NCBI RefSeq assembly: GCF_900094835.1
Contig: NZ_FMAO01000001.1
Coordinates: forward strand, 272,345-336,344
From: Weissella bombi
Lineage (GTDB): Bacteria > Bacillota > Bacilli > Lactobacillales > Lactobacillaceae
Length of the DNA stretch: 64,000 nucleotides
Direction: 5' to 3'
Positions 27,385 through 36,397 of the stretch are shown one piece after another. Below the pieces are notes generated by a model, which was not told the DNA's origin, searched no databases, and worked only from the letters and a program-made list of their open reading frames with translations. The translations under genes and the position numbers were made by a program. Within the stretch, counting starts at the first letter, position 1. Every line of letters starts with the position of its first letter.

Positions 27385-28827
27385 TTATCGTAAATTAAAT
27401 AGTTTTTTTAATTGTTGTGACCATTCCAACACCTCTGACATATGTTCAGGTTTTTCTTCACGTACCAGATTTAATCTTTCCGGTTGCCATGCTGTCACAC
27501 CCACACTTTCCATATCTTGAGATAATTGTTGGGTATCATTACCAAAATAATGACTAATTTGTTTACGTAATTGTTCTTGAGACCTAGCATAATCAATCAT
27601 ACACCACAATTTGCTTTGGCGTAATTTTTTTCGATTAATAAACAGCTGTACAATATCAGTCGTTGTTAAATTCTGCTGATGATAAGCGTCTAGTAATTTC
27701 ATCTGATCGTCAGTTATAGGTGCCGTTTCACCTCTATCTAAATATGCTTCAATTGCAAAATCACTAGGAATTGACTGATCAATTAAATTAAATTGAATCG
27801 ATTCATCCCCTAAAACATACAGCAAGATTGCCACAGATTGCTGTCCATCTCGGCCTGCTCGACCAATTTCTTGCAAATAACTCGCTAAATCATTACTCAA
27901 ATGATAATGAATCACAAATCGGACATCTTCTTTATCAATCCCCATACCAAAGGCTGACGTAGCGGCAATAACATCAATATCGCCTTGCATAAATTGCTGT
28001 TGTACGCGATAACGTGATATCGCATCCATCCCCGCATGGTAAGCCACAACATTTAACTTCGTCTCAGTTGACAACCACTCTGCCATACTTGTCGCCAATT
28101 TTCTGGACGTAAAATAGACAATTCCTGGACCTTTAATTGTTTGTACAAGTGTCTTTAGTCGTTGCCGTTTAGTATTTTCATCAGGCAATTGCTCATTGTG
28201 TAAGAAAATATTAGGGCGGTCAACCGGTTGTTGGTAGATAAACCAACGTTGTGGTGAAATATCAAATTGATTCATTATTTCTTGTACCATATTAGGTGTT
28301 GCCGTTGCTGTTAGCAACAATAATTGTGGTTTATTTAAATACGTATGGACTTGTGGTAATGACAGATAATCAGGTCTAAAATCTTGACCCCAGGTCACCA
28401 TTGTGTGCGCTTCATCAATTACCATCAGGTTGATAGGTACTTGCTGCAATGCAGCCTTAACAGGTTCTTGATTTAACGTTTCTGGCGATACAAAAACAAA
28501 ATGATAACGACGTAAGTTTCTCAAAATTAACTGTTTTTCTTGAAATGATAGATTAGAATTCAACGCAACGACCTGTTTTTCGCCTAAATAATTTAAACGA
28601 GCAACTTGATCCTGCATTAACGACAGCAACGGTGTCACAATGATAACCAATCCTGGTCGTAACGCACCCATCATTTGGTAAATTAACGTTTTACCGCCAC
28701 CTGTGGGTAAAACTGCTAATGTTGACTGTTCTGCTAGTAAAGCGCTTAAAATTTCTTCCTGACCAACTTTAAACCTTTCAAAGCCAAAACGATTTTGCAA
28801 AACTTGTTTTAAATCAATTTGTTGCAT
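27385..28827 (-). CDS. recQ: ATP-dependent DNA helicase RecQ
   Basis: A 480-residue SF2 helicase, unwinding DNA 3' to 5' in repair. Walker A LPTGGGKT (about 40-47), DEAH box, the RecQ-specific WGQDFRPDY, and C-terminal helicase motif QEIGRAGRDGQ are present. The zinc-binding region that normally follows is altered: YARSQEQLRKQISHYFGN stands where YAE..CRRQ..YFG is expected, and the CxxCxxC cluster is missing, and there is no HRDC domain. Start is ATG 28827 after GAGGTG; the frame overlaps the upstream ypbB-like gene by 14 bases. The recQ-ypbB arrangement is conserved in Firmicutes. Confidence 0.93.
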   Translation of the reverse strand: MQQIDLKQVLQNRFGFERFKVGQEEILSALLAEQSTLAVLPTGGGKTLIYQMMGALRPGLVIIVTPLLSLMQDQVARLNYLGEKQVVALNSNLSFQEKQLILRNLRRYHFVFVSPETLNQEPVKAALQQVPINLMVIDEAHTMVTWGQDFRPDYLSLPQVHTYLNKPQLLLLTATATPNMVQEIMNQFDISPQRWFIYQQPVDRPNIFLHNEQLPDENTKRQRLKTLVQTIKGPGIVYFTSRKLATSMAEWLSTETKLNVVAYHAGMDAISRYRVQQQFMQGDIDVIAATSAFGMGIDKEDVRFVIHYHLSNDLASYLQEIGRAGRDGQQSVAILLYVLGDESIQFNLIDQSIPSDFAIEAYLDRGETAPITDDQMKLLDAYHQQNLTTTDIVQLFINRKKLRQSKLWCMIDYARSQEQLRKQISHYFGNDTQQLSQDMESVGVTAWQPERLNLVREEKPEHMSEVLEWSQQLKKLFNLR

Positions 28828-29890
28828 GTTCTGACACCTCATTTTTGGTTAAATAAATTTCATAAAGACGGAACAGGAAAAACTCCAAGGGATTATCCGA
28901 AGTACGAATATCAGTAAAGCGCCATTCATCAATATCACCCTCCAAATGTTGGGCTAAATACGTCACAACATCAGATGTTAAAAATAAATGATACGGGAAT
29001 TCCTCTTTTGGTAGACGAATCGCAGCTGTCAGCAAATGCTCACGCACAGTACCGATTTTAAGATGTCGATGCTCACTAATCGCATTCATAGACATCCCCT
29101 GCTTAATTTGTTGTAACGTTGTTTGGATTCCCGGCGACACTAGACTTTGTCGCTGAGTTAACTGCCATAACCTTACCAATGCCTGCTGATTATCTCGGCA
29201 CTTAGTTAACTGGCGTTGCCAATATGCAAATAAATCAAGTTCCCACAGATAAAAATCCATCTCTGACCAAGTTACTGGTAATCCTAACTGGGTCAAATTA
29301 AGTCCTGGTGTTTGGTGTCCAACCCATGTTGCGACTAACTGATTAGCCGTTATCGGTGGCAACAATTGTAAAAACTCGGTTATCCCCGTAACCCATTCAT
29401 CAATCACGCCTTCCTTAGAAACTTGTTTATACCAGCGTTTTACCAAATTTTTTGTCTGTAAATCTACTTGTAATGGATAATAACGGTTATTGTGATATGA
29501 CGCTTCTGAAACAACTTGGTTAGCTAGCCAAAATGCTTGTTGGAAATCACGTACATTGGCTAACGGTTGTGTCGCCATATTCATATATTTAATTTGATAA
29601 TGCTTGTCTTGATAAACTTGCTTAGCTACCACACCTTTTTGGGTTAACAGAAATTGATTTGTATCTGTACCAACTTCCACTAAAAGTCCTTGATTAACAA
29701 ATCGTGCAATTTCTTGATCAAACGCATTTTTGTCTAAATGTGGCAGCAAACCAACATATACTAATAAATTATAACGTAGTCCCCAGTACTCGGTTGACAC
29801 TGTTAAACGGCGTTTTAAAAGGCCAAAAATAACGCGTTGACGACGCGCTTGTACAGATGAAAAAAGCGTTATTAAAAATTCAGTCGCCAC
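28814..29890 (-). CDS. YpbB-like helix-turn-helix protein
   Basis: A 358-residue protein partnered with RecQ, as ypbB-recQ in Bacillus. Its C-terminal domain (about 265-350) is a helix-turn-helix of the HTH_40 type (SEHRHLKIGTVREHLLTAAI), as found at the end of many RecQ helicases; here it is a separate protein. The rest is helical with no recognised enzymatic motif. The start is uncertain: GTG at 29890 with GGTGG seven bases upstream is chosen over GTG at 29902. It overlaps recQ by 14 bases, so translation is coupled. Confidence 0.85.
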   Translation of the reverse strand: MATEFLITLFSSVQARRQRVIFGLLKRRLTVSTEYWGLRYNLLVYVGLLPHLDKNAFDQEIARFVNQGLLVEVGTDTNQFLLTQKGVVAKQVYQDKHYQIKYMNMATQPLANVRDFQQAFWLANQVVSEASYHNNRYYPLQVDLQTKNLVKRWYKQVSKEGVIDEWVTGITEFLQLLPPITANQLVATWVGHQTPGLNLTQLGLPVTWSEMDFYLWELDLFAYWQRQLTKCRDNQQALVRLWQLTQRQSLVSPGIQTTLQQIKQGMSMNAISEHRHLKIGTVREHLLTAAIRLPKEEFPYHLFLTSDVVTYLAQHLEGDIDEWRFTDIRTSDNPLEFFLFRLYEIYLTKNEVSEHATN

Positions 29891-29937
29891 ACATTTGACC
29901 ACCTTTCATAATTACTTATCATTGATTTATTTAACTA

Positions 29938-29962
29938 CTTTAAGGTTACCCGCTCCTTAAAG
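29938..29962 (-). terminator. Hairpin after the small membrane gene
   Basis: Perfect 8-bp stem CTTTAAGG / CCTTAAAG with a nine-base loop. It lacks a good T-run in either direction, so its terminator role is only possible. Confidence 0.4.
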
Positions 29963-29977
29963 TTTACACCTTTATAG

Positions 29978-30175
29978 CTATCTATTTTTACTTTTAAACT
30001 TTTGTTCAATATTGATTATTACTGCTAATGACGAAATAAATTCAATTGCATTCAAAAGAAAATATAACCAGCTACGCCATGCTGGCATAAAAATAACATC
30101 TAAAATAGTCGAAACTACCAAAACAACTGACCAGATAATAATTTTTTTATTAATCGTTTTCCTCAATTTTTTCAT
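29978..30175 (-). CDS. Small two-helix membrane protein, 65 residues
   Basis: A short frame encoding MKKLRKTINKKIIIWSVVLV followed by two hydrophobic helices (about 11-29 and 36-54) and a basic C terminus KFKSKNR. AGGTG abuts the start codon, so the ribosome site is poor. It lies between the ribU terminator and recQ-ypbB with no obvious operon partner. No homologue is recognised. Coding is plausible but not secure. Confidence 0.45.
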   Translation of the reverse strand: MKKLRKTINKKIIIWSVVLVVSTILDVIFMPAWRSWLYFLLNAIEFISSLAVIINIEQKFKSKNR

Positions 30176-30242
30176 CACCTACCAATATCTATTAAGCTTA
30201 CCATATTGCTTTCACTTGCCGCAAAAGGGAGATTAATAGAAA

Positions 30243-30284
30243 AATAAAGAGCTGGCAGCATTATCAAGCTACCAACTCTTTTTA
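30243..30284 (-). terminator. Terminator after ribU
   Basis: Stem AGAGTTGGTAGC / GCTGCCAGCTCT on the minus strand followed by a T-rich run, about 20 bases beyond the ribU stop. Confidence 0.85.
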
Positions 30285-30305
30285 ATTATCAACTAAAAAT
30301 ATCAA

Positions 30306-30884
30306 CTAATTTAATTGTGAATGCATTCGCGCAAGTACATGCCGAATTGAGAAAAAGACTAGCGCTGATACAGCACTCAAGATAAATCCTTCAATTAAGT
30401 TAAAGGGAACAACCATTCCAACAATATATTTGGTCATACCGATTGTAGCCTTAATATCAAAGTTAGCAAATACGGCATAAAGTGGCACCGCATAAATGTA
30501 GTTCAAAATAACCATAACAACAGTTAACCCAACTGTTCCCAATAAGCCACCCATTACAAAGCTACCCTTTGTAACTTGCTTTCTGTTAATAATAACAATG
30601 ATAATTGTAATAAGTGTTGCCATACCGATAATATTCATTGGTATTCCAATTAAGTCACCAGGTCCCTCATTATTTAGTAATAATTTTAAAACTGATCGTA
30701 AAATTAAAATTGCATAACCTTGTTTTAAACCTAGAATCAGTGCACCTAACAAAACTGGCACAATTGAAAAATCAATCTTCAAAAAACTTGCACCAGGTAA
30801 AATTGGAAATTGTGGAAAAATCATTAATACAAATGATATAGCTGACAATAATGCCACAATTGTTAAACGACGTGTTTTATTCAT
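30306..30884 (-). CDS. ribU: Riboflavin ECF transporter S component RibU
   Basis: A 192-residue six-helix S component. The first helix with MNKTRRLTIVALLSAIS, and the LPGASFLKIDFSIVPVLLGA segment are characteristic of RibU, which binds riboflavin and pairs with the shared EcfAA'T energy module. It is the only gene under an FMN riboswitch that lies directly upstream, confirming the flavin role. The start is ATG 30884 with AGGGG about ten bases before; an upstream in-frame start lies inside the riboswitch and is not used. No riboflavin biosynthesis operon is nearby, so the cell probably relies on uptake. Confidence 0.95.
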   Translation of the reverse strand: MNKTRRLTIVALLSAISFVLMIFPQFPILPGASFLKIDFSIVPVLLGALILGLKQGYAILILRSVLKLLLNNEGPGDLIGIPMNIIGMATLITIIIVIINRKQVTKGSFVMGGLLGTVGLTVVMVILNYIYAVPLYAVFANFDIKATIGMTKYIVGMVVPFNLIEGFILSAVSALVFFSIRHVLARMHSQLN

Positions 30885-30912
30885 AACTCGTAAATCCCCT
30901 AACACTGATAAT

Positions 30913-30959
30913 AAAAAAATCGGTTCCATTCGTGTCAGGGCGACACAAATAAAACCGAC
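30913..30959 (-). terminator. Expression platform terminator of the FMN riboswitch
   Basis: On the minus strand, TCGGTTTT ... AACCGATTTTTTT with an inner arm TTGTGTC / GACACGAA forms an intrinsic terminator just before ribU. It is in the position where an FMN-bound aptamer would favour termination. Confidence 0.85.
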
Positions 30960-30979
30960 TCTATCAGTCAATTCATTAA

Positions 30980-31108
30980 TTCTTCTGCATACCAGACTTT
31001 ACTGTCGGTTATGGATTTGCACCATATCAACCACGAAACGTGGGTCGCGGACTTTTTTGTAGTAAACAAAATTACCGCCGGTCGGGAATCACACCCTGCC
31101 CTGAAGAT
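30980..31108 (-). promoter_or_regulatory. FMN riboswitch (RFN element) upstream of ribU
   Basis: On the minus strand the leader shows the RFN signature blocks in order: ATCTTCAGGGCAGGGTG, then ATTCCCGACCGGCGGT, AGTCCGCGACC, GGTGCAAATCC, ACCGACAGTAAAGTC and a closing GCAGAAGAA. These match the six-helix FMN aptamer; P1 pairs ATCTTC with GAAGAA-type 3' bases. A transcription terminator follows, so high FMN should stop ribU transcription. Confidence 0.97.
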
Positions 31109-31173
31109 ATTTAGTTGATAAATTCATTCTAGCTTTCCGATGACTTAAAGTCAATAGACGCTTAACCAATATT

Positions 31174-31941
31174 TTACCATCGACCAGCTGACTTACGGAA
31201 TTGGCGACCTGATTGTAAGAGTTGTACCTCTTCATGCGTCAATGGACGATACTCACCAGGCGTCAATCCATCCAGATCCAACATACCATAACGTTCACGT
31301 GTTAATTTAATCACCTCGTGACCAATAGTACGCATCATCTCCTTAACTTGGTGATAACGGCCTTCATGGATTGTTAGACGTACAATTGATGTATGCTTCT
31401 TTTTATCCGTTGATAAAATATCAGCACGTGCGGGCGCTGCCTTAAATACATGGTGACGACCATTTTGAACTGTCTTTACGGTTACACCATGACGTAATTG
31501 TTCTAATTGTTCATTAGTAGGTGTACCTTTCACCTTAGCAACGTACACCTTATCAATACGATACTTAGGGTGCATCAATTTATTAGCTAGTTCACCATCA
31601 TTAGTTAATAGTAATGCTCCTGTTGTATCGTAATCCAAACGTCCCACTGGATAAACACGTTCTGGTTCATCAATGATATCCATAACTGTTTGACGACCCT
31701 TGTCATCCGAATTAGTTGTTACGACACCGCGTGGCTTATCTAACAAAAAATAAACCAACTTTTCTTTCGAATCAATTGGTGTCCCATTAACTTCAATATG
31801 ATCACTAGGTTCTACTTTAGTTCCTAACTCCGTTACAAGTTTACCGTTTACGGTCACTTGCCCATCAGTAATTAATTTTTCTGATGCACGCCGTGATGCT
31901 ACCCCGGCTTGGGCCATTACTTTTTGTAATCGTTCTGCCAT
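31174..31941 (-). CDS. rluB: 23S rRNA pseudouridine synthase RluB
   Basis: A 255-residue pseudouridine synthase of the RsuA/RluB family. An N-terminal S4 RNA-binding domain (about 1-48, RLQKVMAQAGVASRRASEKL) is followed by the catalytic domain with GRLDYDTTGALLLTNDG; Asp103 is the catalytic residue. It modifies U2605-type positions in 23S rRNA. The start overlaps the scpB stop by one base (TAATG), and it is last in the cvfB-xerD-ribT-scpA-scpB-rluB run, matching Bacillus order. Confidence 0.95.
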   Translation of the reverse strand: MAERLQKVMAQAGVASRRASEKLITDGQVTVNGKLVTELGTKVEPSDHIEVNGTPIDSKEKLVYFLLDKPRGVVTTNSDDKGRQTVMDIIDEPERVYPVGRLDYDTTGALLLTNDGELANKLMHPKYRIDKVYVAKVKGTPTNEQLEQLRHGVTVKTVQNGRHHVFKAAPARADILSTDKKKHTSIVRLTIHEGRYHQVKEMMRTIGHEVIKLTRERYGMLDLDGLTPGEYRPLTHEEVQLLQSGRQFRKSAGRW

Positions 31942-32582
31942 TATTTTTCCTCATTATTTTCTGATTCTTTAGTTAAGTCAGTAAGCGTCACGTCAAATGC
32001 AGATTGTTCATTTTCATTGGGTATCAAAGGTACCACAACATCTTGCTGATTTTGCAAATTTTCTAGTGCTTCAGCAGTAACCAACGGTGGTAATTCTGAA
32101 ATATTCGTTAAGCCAAAATAATTTAAGAAATATGCTGTTGTCCCGTATAAGATTGGTCGTCCTGGTTCATTTGCACGCCCTTTACTAGTTACCAAATCAC
32201 GTAGTAATAACTTTTGAATAGTTGCTTGTGAATGAACACCACGAATTTCATCAACTTCAACACGTGTTACTGGCTGCTTATACGCAATAATTGCTAAGAC
32301 TTCCAAGGAAGCCTGTGACAAAGCTGTCGTTAATGGTGCTGTTAAGTAACGATGAATCGTTTCGGATACAGCTGATTTAGTTACTAATTGATAATGGTCA
32401 TCAGTAACTAAAATTTCAAGCGCACAACTGTCATCCTCAGCATATTTATTCGCTAAATCATCCAATAGCCCTGAAACTGCTGGTTTCAAAAAATTAGTTG
32501 CTGCGGACAATTCAGCCAAGGTAACACCTTCATCTCCTGCAACAAATAATAACCCTTCAATTTGTTGTAAGCTATTTTGCAT
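31941..32582 (-). CDS. scpB: Segregation and condensation protein B
   Basis: A 213-residue protein with two winged-helix domains that binds ScpA and the SMC head to form bacterial condensin. The signature [20 protein letters not shown] (about 95-114) and [17 protein letters not shown]-like segment are visible. The start at 32582 has AAGGAG nine bases ahead and overlaps the scpA end by 11 bases. Confidence 0.96.
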   Translation of the reverse strand: MQNSLQQIEGLLFVAGDEGVTLAELSAATNFLKPAVSGLLDDLANKYAEDDSCALEILVTDDHYQLVTKSAVSETIHRYLTAPLTTALSQASLEVLAIIAYKQPVTRVEVDEIRGVHSQATIQKLLLRDLVTSKGRANEPGRPILYGTTAYFLNYFGLTNISELPPLVTAEALENLQNQQDVVVPLIPNENEQSAFDVTLTDLTKESENNEEK

Positions 32583-33366
32583 TAGCTTGATCTCCTTCTC
32601 CATTCATTTGATCATATGGTTTATCACCACGCATAACATCGATGCTAGCAAATAACTCATTTTGCTTAACTTGAATATGTTGATGGCCCACTAATTCTAA
32701 CATTGCCATAAAAGTAGTCACCACTTCGTCTTTAGTCACATCATCTTCAAATAATGCTTCAAAGCTAATGACTGATTGAATCGCAAGTTTATCCATCAGC
32801 TTATTCATCTGCTTTTGTATTGACCAAGTATCATTTTGAACAGACCGTGTTTGCACCTGTTTATGAAAACGTCGCTTAACTAATTTGTTAAACGCTAACT
32901 GTAAATCGTCAAGCGTTAGGCCATCAGGTAGTGGTGCACCTTTAACATCAGCCGGCAACGCCATAGGCGCTCGTGAGAACTGCAGTTGTCGTTCTTCTTC
33001 ACGGTTTCGTAACTCACCTGCCGCTTGCTGGAAACGTTGATATTCCTGCAATTGCATCATCAACTCATCTCTTGGGTCAACAGTATCTGTCACAAATTCA
33101 GCCAATTCTTCATCATATTCAAATACATCGTTTTGAGGCAACAAATATCTCGCTTTGATAGACATAAGGGTTGCTGCCATTACTAAAAATTCACCTGCAA
33201 CATCTAAATTGCGTTCCTGTGCCTGATGTAAAAAGTCTAAGTATTGCGATGTAATCTCAACGATTGGAATATCCATAATATCCATTTCGTTAACTCTAAT
33301 CAAATGTAACAATAAATCTAACGGTCCATCAAAATCTTCAATATGGTAAGCTAATTTTTCATTCAT
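32572..33366 (-). CDS. scpA: Segregation and condensation protein A
   Basis: A 264-residue kleisin. The N-terminal [19 protein letters not shown] (about 5-23) and [16 protein letters not shown] identify ScpA; the C-terminal winged helix (about 180-250) contacts the second SMC head. It overlaps ribT by four bases (ATGA) upstream and scpB by 11 bases downstream. Essential for chromosome segregation with SMC and ScpB. Confidence 0.97.
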   Translation of the reverse strand: MNEKLAYHIEDFDGPLDLLLHLIRVNEMDIMDIPIVEITSQYLDFLHQAQERNLDVAGEFLVMAATLMSIKARYLLPQNDVFEYDEELAEFVTDTVDPRDELMMQLQEYQRFQQAAGELRNREEERQLQFSRAPMALPADVKGAPLPDGLTLDDLQLAFNKLVKRRFHKQVQTRSVQNDTWSIQKQMNKLMDKLAIQSVISFEALFEDDVTKDEVVTTFMAMLELVGHQHIQVKQNELFASIDVMRGDKPYDQMNGEGDQANAK

Positions 33367-33728
33367 GACTCATTTTGCCATGTCGTCACATACTTTTGTG
33401 TTGTTATAGACCCCATCACCACTTTATCTGGGTATTGCGCTTTAAGTGCTTCATAAATTTGTTTTCCTAACACCTTTTTTTGCCGATGTAATACTTCCGG
33501 ACTAAATACAATGTGACGAATAACAATAGAATTATAAGCACGAGCCACACCTAATAAAGCTGTAAAATGATGAGTGTCTTCATCACGCCACAATAAAATG
33601 TCTCGACTATCATCAGACTGGTACCAATCATACTCACGTTGTACAGCTGCAATATCTGCTAAATCCGGGCTATACGATAATAACCCCATCACGATTTTTG
33701 ATTGATCTTTACGTACGATGACTAGCAT
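33363..33728 (-). CDS. RibT-like GNAT acetyltransferase
   Basis: A 121-residue GNAT-fold protein similar to Bacillus RibT: MGLLSYSPDLADI, LLWRDED and IVIRHIVFSPEVLHRQKKVLG with a short acetyl-CoA-binding region VLGKQIYEAL. RibT normally ends the riboflavin operon next to scpA; here the rib genes are absent upstream and only ribT remains, between xerD and scpA. The substrate is unknown. Its stop overlaps the scpA start by four bases, so it is cotranscribed. Confidence 0.85.
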   Translation of the reverse strand: MLVIVRKDQSKIVMGLLSYSPDLADIAAVQREYDWYQSDDSRDILLWRDEDTHHFTALLGVARAYNSIVIRHIVFSPEVLHRQKKVLGKQIYEALKAQYPDKVVMGSITTQKYVTTWQNES

Positions 33729-33752
33729 TCATAACCTCCAATTAGATTTACT

Positions 33753-34661
33753 TTATGCACGTGGATGTGCTTTTTCATAAACTTCAGTTAAACGTTTATT
33801 AGAAATATGGGTATAAATTTGTGTTGTCGAAATATCAGCATGTCCTAATAGCTCTTGGACGATTCGTAAATCAGCCCCATTTTCCAAAATATGCGTTGCA
33901 AACGAATGACGCAATGTGTGTGGTGATACCTCTTTGGTAATACCAGCTTGCTTAACCCATTGTTTAATTAATTTCCAAATACCTTGACGTGTTAACTGAT
34001 GACCATGATCATTCAAAAATATCACATGTGAATCTTGCTGTTTTCCTAACAATGGTCGTGCTTCATTAAGGTAGCGTGTTAACCACTTTGCAGCTACATC
34101 ACCAATCGGAATAATCCGTTCTTTATCACCTTTTCCAATTGTTTGAATCAACCCTAAATCCAAATGCAAATTATCAAGTTTTAAATTCACTAATTCACTA
34201 ACTCGTAATCCCGTTGCATACATAACTTCCAAAATAGTGCGATTTCTCATCCCCAAAGGTGTATTAGTATCTGGCACCTGTAACAGACTTTCAACTTCTT
34301 CCAAAGTTAACACTGCCGGAATATGTTGCGCTTTTTTAGGTGAGTCAACTTGCTCCATTGGATTAATTTTTATCACCTTATTTAACTGTAAAAACTCAAA
34401 GAACTTACGCAAAGTCGATACCATTCGAATAACCGTATTACGTGATTTACCCTTTTGTTCAAGTTGACCCAAAAAAGTCATAATCGTAAATCGATCAACT
34501 TTTTGCAAACTTGTATAATGCTCGGCCATTAGATATTGGAAAAATTGAACCAAATCTTGTTGATACGAATGCTTCGTATTCATTGACAAACCACGTTCAA
34601 CCGTCAAATAGTGAAGGTAGTCGACCAGTTCATCTTCAAATGGTCCTACCTGGGGCTTCAT
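33753..34661 (-). CDS. xerD: Site-specific tyrosine recombinase XerD
   Basis: A 302-residue recombinase that resolves chromosome dimers at dif with XerC. SAM-like N-terminal domain (about 10-95) and catalytic domain with the pentad: Arg in TGLRVSELVNL, Lys in GKGDKERIIP, HTLRHSFATH, LLGHADISTTQIYTH with catalytic Tyr. The start is ATG 34661, one base from the end of cvfB with a shared AAGG site; a GTG five codons earlier is the alternative. Confidence 0.95.
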   Translation of the reverse strand: MKPQVGPFEDELVDYLHYLTVERGLSMNTKHSYQQDLVQFFQYLMAEHYTSLQKVDRFTIMTFLGQLEQKGKSRNTVIRMVSTLRKFFEFLQLNKVIKINPMEQVDSPKKAQHIPAVLTLEEVESLLQVPDTNTPLGMRNRTILEVMYATGLRVSELVNLKLDNLHLDLGLIQTIGKGDKERIIPIGDVAAKWLTRYLNEARPLLGKQQDSHVIFLNDHGHQLTRQGIWKLIKQWVKQAGITKEVSPHTLRHSFATHILENGADLRIVQELLGHADISTTQIYTHISNKRLTEVYEKAHPRA

Positions 34662-34662
34662 A

Positions 34663-35535
34663 TTACTCGCCTTCACTTTCCACTAAATAAATTTCTGTTT
34701 CATTTTGCATAATACGACGTTCTTTATATAAACGACCAACAGCTCGCTTAAACTGTGACTTAGACATACCAAAATATTTTTTAATAGCTTTTGGATCTGA
34801 CTTATCAGTAAATGGCAAACTATGTGTTGTTGAGCGTTCAAGAAGCGTTAACAACATCTGAGCATCCTCAGGGATAGCTTCATATGCACGTGGTCGTAAT
34901 GATAGATTTAATACACCATCTGGACGAACACCGATAACTCGTGCTGACAATACTTCACCTAAACGTGGTTCACGTTGACGCTCATCAGGATGAATAAAAC
35001 CAAAGTTATAATCAGAGGTAATTACCATTGTTCCGACCATTTTTAGACGATAGGCCGTTGCTTGAACTTGCTTATTATGCATATCAGGTTTAGCTGGGAT
35101 ACGCACTGCTTGCAATATTTCAGGAGTTGCCAACTCACCCCATAAACGGTCTTTTTTATCTACACGTAATGTTATCATTAACTTGTCACCACGTTGGGGC
35201 CACAATTCCTTTATTGTTGGTAGTTCATCCAATGAAACAACCACGTCCTTATTAGGTAACCCAATATCTACAAAGACACCCAAATCACGTCGAATATCAG
35301 TTACTGTTCCCCAAGCAAAATGTCCAAGACGAACCTCAGGTAATTGCTTTGTTATTTGTAATTGATGCTTTTCATTTTCATAAGCAAAACCAGTTACTAA
35401 ACCGCCAACTTTCAAAGGCTTCACTAATTCTTCTTTAGCAATTTCATAAGTTTCACCATCAATTTGTGCATAGTAATAACGATCATTCTCGTCAGTTACT
35501 TTTGCTGTAATCACATCACCAAGTTTATGTGTCAT
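34663..35535 (-). CDS. cvfB: S1-domain RNA-binding protein CvfB/YitL-like
   Basis: A 290-residue RNA-binding protein with three S1-type OB domains (roughly 1-65, 70-140 and 150-215) and a C-terminal winged-helix (ERSTTHSLPFTDKSDPKAI then YFGMSKSQFKRAVGRLYKE). It matches the CvfB/YitL family, implicated in virulence-gene expression in staphylococci and RNA metabolism in Firmicutes. First gene of the run that includes xerD. Upstream sits a possible structured leader. Confidence 0.9.
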   Translation of the reverse strand: MTHKLGDVITAKVTDENDRYYYAQIDGETYEIAKEELVKPLKVGGLVTGFAYENEKHQLQITKQLPEVRLGHFAWGTVTDIRRDLGVFVDIGLPNKDVVVSLDELPTIKELWPQRGDKLMITLRVDKKDRLWGELATPEILQAVRIPAKPDMHNKQVQATAYRLKMVGTMVITSDYNFGFIHPDERQREPRLGEVLSARVIGVRPDGVLNLSLRPRAYEAIPEDAQMLLTLLERSTTHSLPFTDKSDPKAIKKYFGMSKSQFKRAVGRLYKERRIMQNETEIYLVESEGE

Positions 35536-35544
35536 TTTCTCTCC

Positions 35545-35660
35545 ATCCTTTTACGTCAGTTGCATCACATTGTTCTATAAGTCGTCCGATGCCACGGCAC
35601 TGGTAAAGGTCCTTATAACCAGCTTAATAGCGCCAGTAATCTTGTTCACTATATCTAATT
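35545..35660 (-). ncRNA. Possible structured 5' leader of cvfB
   Basis: A stretch richer in G and C than its surroundings lies 10-125 bases ahead of cvfB on the minus strand. It contains ACTGG / CCAGT and TTATAAG / CTTATAG complementary segments. No named riboswitch matches its bases. Its RNA identity is inference. Confidence 0.3.
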
Positions 35661-35718
35661 ATCTTAACAGATATACATGAGATATGGTATATGTAAACTA
35701 AAATCTATGCGATAATCT

Positions 35719-35747
35719 ATTAAAAAGAGTCTTTTTTCTGCTAGAAT
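35719..35747 (+). promoter_or_regulatory. Promoter of the ASCH gene
   Basis: TGCTAGAAT (-10 at 35742-35747 with TGn extension); the -35 region is weak. Confidence 0.45.
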
Positions 35748-35778
35748 AGTTTATATTAAGTTGAAAGTGAGTTTTATT

Positions 35779-36330
35779 ATGAAAGCAATTGGTATGGAGC
35801 CACAAGTCCTAATTGATATCCTTGTCGGCGCAAAAATTGGTGTTGTTTACCCATTTGGTACTGATCACCGTGGTGATTTAGTCGTAACATCATATGCATT
35901 GAAGCAAGCCGGACTACCCTCTAACATGGCCGGTGCTGTTGTACAATTAGAGGATGTCGAAGAAACTGCTCCAGGTAACTTTGTTTGGAAATTTAATCCT
36001 GAAGTAACATTAATTCGTCCTTTCAAAGTTCACGGTACTATGGAACTATTTGATGTTGATGATCAATTAATTCACGCTGAACCTACAAACTGGTTTAACG
36101 TTGAAGCCGAAAATGCTGGTCACGCAAAAATTGATAGTTGGCTACAAGAATATTTTGATGCCCACCCTGATTTGGACCGTGTTCCTAGAGCAGAAATACC
36201 AGAAGAAATTGTTAACTTAGCAACATCATTTGATGATTGGCGTGCTGCATACTTTGAATTCTTATTTAAGCCAACTAAGGCACAAAAACATGAATTACGT
36301 ACGAAGCGTTATGACATCGATCCGCTATAA
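35779..36330 (+). CDS. ASCH-type PUA-like domain protein
   Basis: A 183-residue soluble protein. Features that suggest an ASCH domain (PUA-like fold): the RGDLVVTSYAL segment (about 32-42), GAVVQLEDVEE, and NPEVTLIRPFKVHGTMELFDV (about 75-95), where NP..IxPxxVxGxxGLFxV is the usual pattern. ASCH proteins are proposed to bind RNA or nucleotides; none here has a known substrate. The start is ATG 35779; a TTG six codons earlier is unlikely. It is a single gene with its own promoter and a strong terminator, flanked by minus-strand genes. Confidence 0.6.
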   Translation: MKAIGMEPQVLIDILVGAKIGVVYPFGTDHRGDLVVTSYALKQAGLPSNMAGAVVQLEDVEETAPGNFVWKFNPEVTLIRPFKVHGTMELFDVDDQLIHAEPTNWFNVEAENAGHAKIDSWLQEYFDAHPDLDRVPRAEIPEEIVNLATSFDDWRAAYFEFLFKPTKAQKHELRTKRYDIDPL

Positions 36331-36341
36331 TCAATAATAAA

Positions 36342-36397
36342 TTAAACTAAAAGGCCGTTGGGACAAAAGAAGAAGTCCCAACGGCCTTTTAGTTTAA
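36342..36397. terminator. Strong bidirectional terminator
   Basis: A near-perfect 20-bp stem (ACTAAAAGGCCGTTGGGAC against its complement) with a ten-base loop and A/T-rich flanks between the convergent ASCH and antiporter genes. Its right arm overlaps the antiporter stop codon. Confidence 0.93.
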
